NCBI RefSeq assembly: GCF_002234675.1 | Contig: NC_019864.2 | Coordinates: 17,067,582-17,131,581 of the forward strand | From: Oryzias latipes | Lineage: Eukaryota > Chordata > Actinopteri > Beloniformes > Adrianichthyidae | Direction of reading: 5' to 3' | Length of the DNA: 64,000 nt | Shown here: positions 1-11,200 of the stretch, one piece after another | Position numbering within the stretch: position 1 is the stretch's first letter | Layout of the letters: each line of letters starts with the position of its first letter | Made by a program: the position numbers and the translations under genes | The notes under the pieces: generated by a model | Database searches by the model: none | What the model was told of the DNA's origin: nothing | The model's input: the letters and a program-made list of their open reading frames with translations, nothing else

Positions 1-249
1 AGTTGAAGTTCTCCTGCCCCCATGTGTTGCACAGGTAACCGCTGAGAGCATGTCTTTGTGTAACTAATCATACACCAGTAAGAATCTGACCTTATCCAAG
101 ACCAAAGAATTGTCATGTTATGTCAGGAACAAGATTGTTGTCCTATAAGGCAGAAATGGGTTCGCAGACCACTGCTACCATGAGAGAAATTAAAATGTTG
201 ATGTAATTAGCTCCAAATAAATGAGAAACAAATAAACACCTCTAAACAC

Positions 250-720
250 GTGATTTTCAGATCCACTCATACAGTTTCAATGACAATAAGAGTTTTGAGG
301 TAGTTCAGAACTGCAATAGAGGATCTAGCCAATGATAATGAAGTAGCTGGGGCCAAAGTGACCAAGAAAATTGCTAGAAACCTCTGAAATCCTGCAGCAG
401 TTGCATGGTTCTTGTGTATAGGCCTGTTTGAAGTTCCCCAGAGAACATCTGAATGGTTCAGAGGATAACTAGGTTAAAGTGGTGTCTTATCCCAGAATGG
501 CAATGAACCAAAACACACATCCAAGGCAACAAAGGAGTGTTTCAAGAAGAAGGAGGTCGTGGAGTGCCTCCACCAGTCTCTGAAACGTCATCTCACTGGG
601 AAAAAAAACTACAACACAACCAAAAACCCTAAAGACATAAAGAGCATTTGCAAACAGGAGTTGGGACCAAATTACTTCCAGAGATGTGAAAAAACCCTAA
701 CCCAGATTCCATTTTAGAAT
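250..720 (+). mobile_element. Tc1/mariner-type transposase remnant
   Basis: The stretch from about 290 to 600 follows the order of a fish Tc1 transposase: a part like 'gcctgtttgaagtt', then 'aacatctgaatggttcagag', then 'caaggcaacaaaggagtg', 'ctcca..cagtctc' and 'aaacgtca'. From about 630 there is a match to the 3' part of the gene ('gcatttgcaaacaggagt...ccagagatgtg'). The central part is deleted and the reading frame is broken many times, so it is a dead copy. Terminal inverted repeats were not found. The family call rests on remembered similarity. Confidence 0.65.
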
Positions 721-938
721 TTAAAGTCTACATGGAAGCAGCCTACCAAACAAATCTGAACCTAGCTGAAAACACTTTTTTTAACCTTAAATAAAGGAAA
801 GAGTAGCTGTTTATTTCTCAAACAGTCATGCTAAAAGACACATCTTGTAATTATGGAAATGATGCTGATATGTTAAGGCTCTAACTATTGTAAAAAAAAA
901 AGAGACAGCTGAAACAACCAAATTTAGGCTAAGATCTA

Positions 939-1334
939 GAGCTGCACAATATAAAGAAAACTCATGATTTGTGATGTTAGTGATCAATATTGCAATGAAG
1001 ATATAACTTGTTAAACATGAACAAATAGCAAAAACACCTAAAACATAATTTCCATTTCACTGCAACAGTTTAATTTAAGTAAGATACCTTAAATTATACT
1101 CCAAATAACCCTCATTTACATAGGAGGCAGGCATCTAACACAAAAGGGGTCCATCCGATTGGTCAAAATCATTAATGGATTTATTTGATTCGTTAAATAC
1201 TTCAAGCTGCCATAAGATTGTTTTAGCACATTTAAGGTAACCATCTATCATAATTTTTGCCGTCTTTTGCAATATTCGTATTGCAAAGCTTGATATTACG
1301 ATAATGATGAATTTGCTATTTATTGTGCAGGCCC
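939..1334 (+). mobile_element. MITE-like element, copy 1 (second copy at 34.7 kb)
   Basis: The left end reads gagctgcacaata and the right end tattgtgcaggccc, which are imperfect inverted repeats of each other. The interior matches 34666-35064 in the same orientation, for example 'cataatttccatttcactgc' and 'atttttgccgtcttttgc' in both. There is no coding capacity. No clear target duplication was seen. A hAT-like origin is likely but not proven. Confidence 0.7.
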
Positions 1335-4005
1335 ATTAAGAACTGGTATACACTTGTACAGTCGTATGCTTGTATAGCATTTGTATAGCCCAACTGCCTA
1401 ATGCATAACTAAAAAAAATGATAGCGACATCCTTCAACCTTTCAGGAAAACGTGGTTGAAAAACTATCTTTAGTGCTTGTGATCAAAAATCAATATTTAA
1501 TAAAAATCAGATTGAAAATAGTATATTCTATGACTATGATCATAGCAAGAGTAAGATGATTTTTGCATGCAAAGCAAAAGAACAAAAAAAAAATCAGAGT
1601 GGAACATAATAGCTATGTAGAACACCAGTTGTCAAGTTAACTGAAAAAAAAAACACCCTGAAATATGCTGGCTGCCATAGAGATTGCACTCTGGAGCGAT
1701 AGAGGTAAGTTATCTAATATAGTGTCTCTAAATTTACCCCTTTCCAAAGTGATACAAAAGGCAAATTTACTGATGTATCTCCCATCCTTAGTTCAGTAAT
1801 GCCATGAGCCAAAGAATGAGGTCATCAAACTACCAGAATACACTAAATGGCGGCGGTATTCCATTCACAAATGTTTTCTTCCTTGATGTCATTTTAGAAG
1901 ATTAAAATGCTTATTGAGCTCAGATAGGGAGCATTGCACATCCCTTCACTCTACAGAGTCCACAGACCTTGAACTCTAAGACATTTTTAGAATCTGCTAG
2001 AAAAATAGAAGGTGGTCAAATTAGAGCAAGTTATGACAGAAAGCTGTGACGTAGTAAGAGCTCGATTGAAAAAAATGCCACACCAAATGTTCTACAAAAA
2101 CAAAACAATCCAATTCAATATAGTGGTGTGACATGTACTTTTTAAAGTGTTGTGTGTGAGACAACTGGTTATGAATAGAAAGAGGATTTTAAACAACATT
2201 AGTGTCCTGCAGCTTGAAAGCTTTAGTTTTATTCACCTGTCACTTTAAAAAAAATTCTTTGTTCCCCTTTTGTTTTCCCCCAGTCCCATCTGCACCCTTT
2301 TAGTTTTGCAACAGTTTTCTCTGGCTTTTTTCTCATTCATATTTAAAATTGAACCAAAAAGAGAAACTCACTAAGAAATGGAAACAAAAAATTGAAAATT
2401 TAATTTATAAAGTTTACAACCCTAACCTTCTTTTAATATACTGGCATATTGCCCAAAACTCTGCTTCTCTATATAAGGATATTTAGAAGCACCTACACAA
2501 TATTTCTTCAAAAAAGTTGTTTATTACTATTATTATTATTTTCAATATCATTATTAAACTTAATTTGATGTGGCACATTTAAATTCTTTTGTTGAAAATT
2601 TTACAATGGTTGATTAATGACCTTTTGGTTGCATTAAAGGCTTCCATGGCAGTATGTTGACTCATTTTAGAAAGTAAAGAAACTGCATGTTTGTTATGCT
2701 TGCATGCACTGTCTGCAGATGAAAGGCACAGGTCGACAGGCTTTCACTGCAGTCTCTGTATTGAAAAACTCAGTCATGCGCACTTTTGACTGGGGGATTA
2801 AGTTTCTAGAAATTAGATAGAGTTAATACCAGAGCTATGTGAGATTATTTGGTGCTGGTTTCCTCTCAACCCCCAGATTTATCCTGCAGAAACAACATCT
2901 GTGTGCCAGAGCCAACGTCTGCCCAACAGCCTTGAAGTCAATACGAAGAAGTGTGAAAAATTTGCTGTTTTTTAACTGACAACTCATACAAAAGGTGTTC
3001 ACAGTTTTTTTTTTTTCTTTACGCCTAAAAAAACCTTTACAAAGAAACAAACAAAAAATGCTGGCCCCAAAAACTTGATTTAGTCTTAGATTCCGGGAAA
3101 ACATTTATTTCAATTGAACATCATAAAAAAGATAACAAAATCTCCAAAAAGAAAATGTCCTCTAAATAATAAAGAAAATAATAATAGGTTAAATACAATA
3201 GCACACAGTTAACTATATTAGTTCTCAGTCCTTCTCCTTAAGTAATTATGAATGACAAAGCATCTTATTTTTCAACAAGAATATATATATTAAAATATAT
3301 ATATCAATCTATACAATTGTTATAAACAAAACACAGAAAAATATGAACATGTATACAAAAAAACACACACCATTCCCACACATCTATGCATACACAGTTT
3401 CATACATTTCAGCTTTACTTAAATGCATTTTTATGCCAACCATCCACTTAAATTAAATAAATGTATTGATTCGTACCTAAATGGACTTTTCGTTGACACT
3501 GAACCATCCTAACTGATTATTTCATACTTTAGCTGAGAGATAGCAGACCTTAATTTCTCTTGTTCTTAAACATGGTATTACTTGTTGTGCTGCCAAGGAT
3601 AGACATGCAAGGACTTCATGTTTCTGCTGTGATGGCAAATTCAAGGTTATGTCAGGAAGACTTAGGAAAACAAATACCACGAGCCAGATTGGGATGTCAA
3701 GATCTAACCTTGTGACGAACATGAATGCAGAGAGTCCGATAGCAGTTCCACAAGACTTTCCGGAGACCGTGGCAATGCATGGTGACCTACATCTGATTAT
3801 ATCAAACTGCATGACATCTGTGCCCTTTTGGAAAGCTGTTGTGTGTTCCTGCTGCAAAAGCCTGCCTACAAACTCAAAAAAGCATGCATCATTTTATTTA
3901 TTTGTACAACAGGTGCTTTTCAGTGGATGTAGATCAAATGTAGATCTTGAGAAGGTGTGGACTCAGAGGCTGTCATAAGATTTATAACCAGCTCTAATGT
4001 CATAT
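1335..4005. other. intergenic, no gene supported
   Basis: AT-rich sequence with many A and T runs and a short AT microsatellite near 3282-3303. At 3522-3978 both strands are open for about 110 codons and composition is more balanced, but I see no recognisable protein, splice pattern or domain. It could be part of a UTR of a gene outside the window. Nothing else can be supported here. Confidence 0.5.
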
Positions 4006-4009
4006 TTTG

Positions 4010-4770
4010 TTCTATTTTAAAGTCCCACTCTGATCATCTGTTGATCTATTGTTTCCCCAGTGCTCTTTTTTATTATGTTTTTTTTTTTTTTTTGCTAAAA
4101 TAAAGGGTTGTTTTCTAGGACAGTTTCTGCAGAATGGCAAGAGTTTATTACAAATTCCCCTCTGAGTTGTGGGCGGGACTGTTAGAAAAAGGCAACCCCA
4201 CCACCCTTCCCCTCCCTACTGATGGCTCACTGTTTTACAGTTGCAATGATTTACTTTCCCCACAATTTGGTTCTTCAGTCTTTGGATCACGTTTGTTTGA
4301 TAAACGATGTGTGCATTACAAAACAACAACTACAAACTAAAAATCCTTAGTTTATTTGCTAAATAGCAAATAATGAGAAAAAATCTTCAGTTGGCTCATT
4401 CTAAGCCTGATGCAATGCAATAAAGCAAAACTATACTAAATCCTTCTTATCTTTCGCACAGCACGTGTTTAACGATTTCAATGTAAACCGGTATGCAGTG
4501 GGGATGCAACGATTCACTTTCCTCACGATTCGGTTTAATGGCATAACATGTAGTTTGGTTTTTGATTGAGAAGAATTGTGGCATCCCTATACTCTGAAAA
4601 CACACACTTCCATTAACTTAAAGCATCCCACACCCCCAACCTAACATTACAAGAGCAAAACAAAATGGCGAGCCCTATTAGAGCTATCCAGCTGTAGAGT
4701 TTGTCAGATGCCAGCCCGGACAAGGACGTTAATGAATCTACAATCTACAATTTGATGCATCGGAATGGAG
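4010..4770 (+). repeat. interspersed repeat with a nested MITE-like insert
   Basis: The outer parts (about 4016-4190 and 4600-4770) match 53905-54320 in the same orientation: 'aaagtcccactctgatcatc', 'agtttctgcagaatggcaag' and 'cccaacctaacattac' recur there in order with small changes. Between them, about 4230-4591, lies different sequence ending in imperfect inverted repeats: ggggatgcaacgattcac at about 4499 and, reversed, agggatgccacaattct at about 4590. A related segment near 4233-4263 suggests this inserted part is itself duplicated. No coding capacity. Confidence 0.6.
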
Positions 4771-5089
4771 CAGAGAAGAAGGGTGCTTGTGGCCCATTTT
4801 AGCAACTCCAAGCTTTTTCAAAAGGCATTTTTACCTGTTTCTGATTTACAAATTTCCGAATAAAGTAATAGTCAGAAATGCAATTTAATCTTCATTTTTA
4901 TTTAAATATGTCCATCATCATGTGAAAAATGCCACAAGAACATAAAAACACCATTTTGATCATCATTCCCCCTTAGACGTTTGTTTTATAAGACTAAAAC
5001 AATTCATGATTCAAACTAGTGCAAAGAATTTTGTGAATATTTGCTATTACAAATCAATCATGCTCGTGTGAGTTTTCAAAAAGTGAAGG
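4771..5089. other. intergenic spacer
   Basis: AT-rich, non-repetitive sequence between the repeat above and the CpG-containing start of the furin-repeat gene. I see nothing functional in it, though the promoter of the next gene may reach into it. Confidence 0.4.
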
Positions 5090-5229
5090 TCTGTGAGTAA
5101 GTGAACTGGTCCAGCAAGTTATCATCAGAGGGCTGGAGCCACAGAGGCGCACTCATCGACGCAGCAGCCTACCTGCAGCACGGAGACTGCGCCTTTGTCA
5201 GCCCGCCTCCCCTCACCGCCACGGCAGCC
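5090..5229 (+). promoter_or_regulatory. putative 5' UTR and promoter of the furin-repeat gene
   Basis: Composition changes sharply from AT-rich to CpG-containing at about 5100 and stays so through coding exon 1 (to about 5440). This is typical of a vertebrate gene start. No TATA box is evident at a convincing distance. The transcription start is not defined by the sequence alone. Confidence 0.4.
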
Positions 5230-8200
5230 ATGAGGCACCTCGTCGCCTCGCTGGCCGTCTTCCTCGCCCTGTGTGTCGAAATCGTCGGATGTGAAGCCTC
5301 GTCTCGGTGTGCGAGCGGGCAGTTTGGGTTTAAAAGCCAGTGCGTGCTGTGCCATCACACCTGCGCCGAGTGCGACGGACGCGAGCTGTTCCAGTGCACG
5401 ACCTGTGGAGTCTGTGAGTGCTCGTTTTCTGAGGGACTTTACAGAAAAGAAAGGGGGAAAAATAAGGTTCAAACATTTTGTTGATGGGTTTAATGAATAC
5501 AAAAAAGGGAAAAAGGGTAGTATATTTTTTCTTAATGTTGGAATTGACGTCTTATTTTACTTTCTTTCATTTTTGTTTTATACAAGTTTGACGTTAATGC
5601 ATTGTTTTATTGTGCTCAAAATTTGAAATTGGCTCCTGCCTGTTTTGTGCTGTGACCCCCCCCCCTGCATCTTGATCTTTTATTTTTAAAGAACTATTCA
5701 CTGGTTATCAAAGGCTTTTTTTTTTCTCAAGGAGAGGCATTCTGGTTTACGAGTTCATGTTAAACATTTATAAAGGTTGTTGGTTTTTCTGCTATACAGG
5801 CACACCTTTGAACCAGGTTTTTAAAAGAAAAAAAAAGAAAGAAAGAAAACCAAGGTGTGATCATTTTTCTTCCTTTTACACTGTGTAATCTGATCATGTC
5901 AGAATGGGGCCTTTGTTATTCAGAGAGGGGGGAAAACTATCCCCTTGGGCTACAAGTTGGTCATTGCTGTTCATTTAAAACACACATTACTCTTTTGGAC
6001 TTCATCAAAACCAATTATAGTTTATAATGACTCTTTTTTTTAAATTAATACTTAAGATGTTTTGATTAATTGGTGCAGTCCAATGAAACCCTATTTGATG
6101 GAAGGAGGAGGTGTCTGAAAAGATGCAGTTTGCAGCCCCTTACTCTCACACAAGGTTTGCGCAGTAATGCTGTTGACAACTGTGCTGTACACTAAGTGTT
6201 GGAAGATACCTCAGGTGCTCCGGCTCAGGCCAGCTTGTGGCAGAGTATTAATCATGGGGGCCCTCGCAGGCTCGTTTTGTGCCCACAGCCCTAATCTCTC
6301 TTGTCCTCCTGATTACTTTTGTTTGGCGGATCACTGGTCACGGAGAAATCTCCCTGTATCTGTTAGAAACCCTATCTTTAGCTGTTTGCATCAACCAGCT
6401 GTTTTTCTCCTTGAGTTACTCAAGAGAGATTAGTTTAATATATTTTCTTTTATTTCATTTAGGTTACGCGTTTGTTTGTTCTTCATTTCTGTGCTGAGAT
6501 TTTATACAGACAAATTTAAAGTGGGTTTTAACCAACCAATTGATTTTTTTATTTATTTACAGGATTTGATTTGTAAATATCATCTTTTTGAAATAAAAGG
6601 TGTGAATAAATATATTAAAAGAAAATGCATAACGTTTGCTATTTCCAATTGAACTAAAAAGTGTCACTTTTTTTAGAGGTTTCTGAAATACAAAATTTGT
6701 GTTAAGAGCAGTGTTTTACAGAAAATTTTCTTAAAGAAATGTCTTTAAAAATGTCTTTTTAAGTCCAAATCTCTTTTTAACAACGTTCAAAAGTAACATC
6801 GGCAATTCAGCAATTTACCAATCTAGCAAAGGATAAAAGTTGAAAATTTAACATATTTAAAAAATCAAAATCTTGGGAAATAAAAAAGTGTCTTGTGTTA
6901 TATCTCCTAAAATTCATTCTGTGATACTATTGGTACCTTAAGGTGAATTTGCTGCTGATTGTTGACAGAAAAGCAGCAAAAGCTGTTGTTTTTATGTGTG
7001 TGGACGAACAACAATAATATTTAAAAACAATATTATATAACATAACATATTATATAATAAAATATTATATTATATTAATATATAATATAACATATTATAT
7101 AATATAACAACAATATTTAAAAATTAAAAAACAGCTCTTTGTATTTTTTTTGGAAAGATATTCATTCCATCTTTGGATCAAATTTGTTAATTGCCAATGT
7201 GAGTTTTTATGGAAGAATGCAAGAACCTGATCAAATGAGTTGAAACAATGAAAAAAAAAAGTTTAAAACATGCTGAGGATTTAAGAAACACATGAATATG
7301 ATGAACCGATTCTGTGTTTTTTAAGTATTAACAGGTTTGTTTATGTAGTAGAGATATATTCATGAAAACCCTGATGATAAGCCCCCCTTTGCCTCTTCTG
7401 CTTCACAGATGAAGATGGACTGGAGCGTTTCCTCCACCAAGGTCGCTGTCGTATCCACTGTCCCAGGGGGTTCTATCCTGACAGGGGTCATTACGCCTGC
7501 CTGCCCTGCATATCCAATTGTGAACTCTGTACAGATGGTAACATATGTGCCAAATGTCGTGAGTACTATGAACTCCAGAATGGCGTCTGCCAGCCACCAC
7601 TGTGTGACAAAGGTACATCTAAAACCAGACGCCGTGTTTGAATTGAAACATAAAAGAGTGGCTTCCATTGTTGTGTCTCTGTTTTTCAGGGCAGGTGGAG
7701 GATCCTGATACAGGCGAGTGCATAGACTGTGAAAGCGGCTGTGAAACATGTTCTTCAGGTAAAGGGGCTTTCTATAGCAGACACACAGAGGAGTTGCTTG
7801 TCCACTTAAAGTAGAGTGGATCACGGGGGGGTTAAAAAAGCTCAAGATGATGGTGTGCCATGCAGTTTGCATCTGCAGAGGAATTCTAATTAATCGCCTT
7901 TTCTCCTTTGTCCAGAAAACCCTGAGATCTGCTACAGCTGTGTTCAAGGTTACGTTCTGTGAGTCTTTTTTTTTTTCATTCTGCCATATTTTCTAAAGAA
8001 GTCTTTTTTCCTGTTCTCTTGTTACCTGTTAGAACGTACAAAGTCTTGATTTGTTTTCCTTTTAAGTGTTAAATAATGAACAGGTCTCGCCATACATTTT
8101 GAAAAATAGAGTTTTTATTTTATCTAAATTGAGTCAAAGAATTACATAAATTAGAGTTATATTTTTCGTTTGTTCAATTTGACATTAAAATGATTGCAAA

Positions 8201-11200
8201 GAAGCCTCAAAGGAGCATTGTATTTTACTTTAAATGGGTTTAAAGTCAATATTATGCCTCATTCTTGTCCAGCTTACGCTTTTTCTACACCTTAAAACAA
8301 ATTCAACCTGAGTTCCTTTTTACACAGCCTTATCTTTTGAATCCAATGAGCAACAGTGGTTAAAAAGCCAGAACAAACCACCAATTGTGTCATTTTCCCC
8401 TGACTTTAGGCCTCCTGGTATTGTGTGAGTTAAGTTATCTGAGGTTTCAGTCACACGCTGTTACCTGAGCCACGATTGGAGCTCTGTAGAGACCCAGCAG
8501 AGTAAAATTATGAGGAAAGAGACAGAAAAACAGAGAATAAAAGATTGTTTGTAAGCTAGCTGAGTCAGTGTGTTAGAATTCCTTTACACTCCTGACTTCA
8601 CCAACTCCTCATCAGGATCACTGCAAACAAAAACTAAACAGAAAATGTACCAATTTAAAAAAAAAAAAACTTACTGTCTTTAGGTTTTTTTGTGAGGAAA
8701 AAATGCTTCAGTTATATAAAATTAGATTTATTCCTGCAGTCTGTGCAGTGAATACTAAAAGTAGTTTTATTCTGAAGGAGCTGTTTTACTCCGTAAGTCA
8801 TTTCTTGGCATCAGAAAAAAAATATCTGTTCTAAAAAGTTAATTTTAATGATATTGCAGTTTCATGTAATATATAGGGAATTTAAGCATGGCTTTGAATA
8901 AGTGAGGTCAGTGCTAATCCTGCATGAAGCACTGCTTACTGGAGAGAATCACAGCGTAATGGACACTTGGCATTTGTTGGCATTTACTATTCTCCCCAAG
9001 GTGCCAGGCAAGTACAGCTAAATTAGGCAAAACTACGTGCAGCTAACCACTATTAGTATAATTTAGCTCCTTTTTTCAGTGTCCTCCCATTTTTTTCCAT
9101 CTGAATACAACAAACAGCTCCGTTTTTTTCACTGCTTCGCTGTCGCTGCAGTGAAAGGCTCACACAGAAAAACCCAGGGGAAAATGCAAATGTGCTTGTC
9201 TGGAATGCACGGTCTAATATTTGTTCGGAGGGTTTCTTAAACATCCTGGAGATTCTTGAGAGGGTCACCGTTTCCTAGCTTGAGACGGATCCTGGACTCT
9301 GCTGCTTTTGTGAGCAAGTTGATGGATGTAGTCTGACGCCTCCAGCTGTTCCTCAAACGATTGCCGCATCTTAGCACCAGATCCAAGGCAACCCAGTGGA
9401 GCCGAGTTTGATCTGCTGGTACTGAGTCTCTCTTTGACGAGGGTGACTGAAAGGGGGATATTAGAGGTGCTGGTATATCAGAAAACTCTGCTTATATCTT
9501 ATTTACCTTCATTTGAATTGTTCGTCTTGTAGTTTAACATTTTTAGTGTCTAAACTTTTTATTTAAATAAAATTAAGGGCTGATGAGAATATTTAGGGCA
9601 ACAAATATATTAACCACTGAACATCCAAAGAAGAACAGAACCACAGCAAACTGAAAGAAACAGCCAACCTAATGTTTTTGTCTTTGCCTTTTCGTTGCTT
9701 TTGTTTGATTGAATGCACTTTTTGGTAGGAGAGTGTTTGAAGTCAACAATAAAGCTGCAGGTGTGCAGTGAATTGTGCAATGCATGTTGGGATCTCTGGC
9801 TTCAATTCAGCAAACCTCAGAGTCATGTGAACAAGGGCTGCTTAAAGCAGCAGGCTGCCATTTTCTCTGGAATATTTTTCATTTCATTTAAAAAATATAA
9901 TCATTGTAAAGAATTATGAGCTGAGAATATGTGAACAGTTCCAGACACCAGTGCCGCAGACATTGCCCTTGGAGCACCTTCTTAGATCACAGCAGTGGAA
10001 TCTGTGTGTCCTGCCCCGCACCATGTGAAGACTGCAGAAACAGCACTCACTGCCTGGCCTGTCAGCCTGATTACTTCCTCACTGGTACCAGTATCAAAAC
10101 TCAATCACAGCTTGTTTTAATGTGTTTTTTACTTATATTATGAGCTCAGATCACTGTTCCCCTGTATGGCAAAACAAATAGAAGCCCTTAAGTCTTCATT
10201 TGGGTTGCAAATTGGGTTTAAATATTGTAAGAAAATATATTCAAATGTATGATTCGTGTGCAAACTTGGAGTTAGGATAGGGAACATGTTCTGTAGAAAT
10301 AATTAAATAAGAAATGAATACTGTAAAACATAGCCATCAAACTTTCATACTTTAAGGGTTAAAACAAAGTGAACATTTTCTCTGAATAATATAAATATTC
10401 AGAGTGTAAGTTTAGAAAAGTAATGAAAATGTCACCACAGTTCAAATTAAATCTTCTCTCCAATCAGAATGTCCAGCTTCATAGAAATCTGGGTCTTTAT
10501 TCTGTGCGTTGGCACTTAGATGGAATTTGGAAAGGCAGTATTTCTGGAAGAACACACTGTTGAGGGATTTTAACCAAAAGAGGAAAGAACAAATGCATAA
10601 AAAACTGAATTACTTCTTCTATTCCAGGGGTCTGTAACCTTAGGCTCCGGAGCTACATGTGACCCCTCCTTTTAGGCTGTCTGGTTAAAGAATATTAAAA
10701 TGTTTCTATAAAAAAAGTAACATATACAGCACATCACGTGAAACAAAACAGCTAGATAAATAAGACCTTCCTCATGTCCTCATACCTCATGTCCACATCA
10801 CGCCACCAGGATCCTGACTACAGTACCCAGAATGCTCCAACAATCCACACGGGGTGCAGATTCGAAGTTCACCAGTCAAACATTTTTTACATTATTTATT
10901 TTTATCATTGTTTTACATAAATGCAAATCAGTGTCTTATTTTTCTAAAGGGTAAATAAAGACTTTGTGGCTCCTACTGGGTTGTAGGAAATTGATCGGAA
11001 TGGCTCTTTAGGACTTTAAGGTTGCAGACCCCTGTACTATACTGTGCTCTGTTGTCTCTGCTAGTTTTTTGTGAAATGTTGTCTTGGAAAAACAGATACT
11101 GCGCTGCAGGGATTTATGATCATTGTGTCATTGCTTATATTTTCATGCCGCATCAGGAGGAGAATGTAAGAAACAATGTCCACCGCAAACCTTTGCTGAC

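Noticed and set aside
7360-7947. 195-codon minus-strand open frame
   Set aside because: It lies antisense to three well-supported exons of the furin-repeat gene and is a by-product of their codon use.
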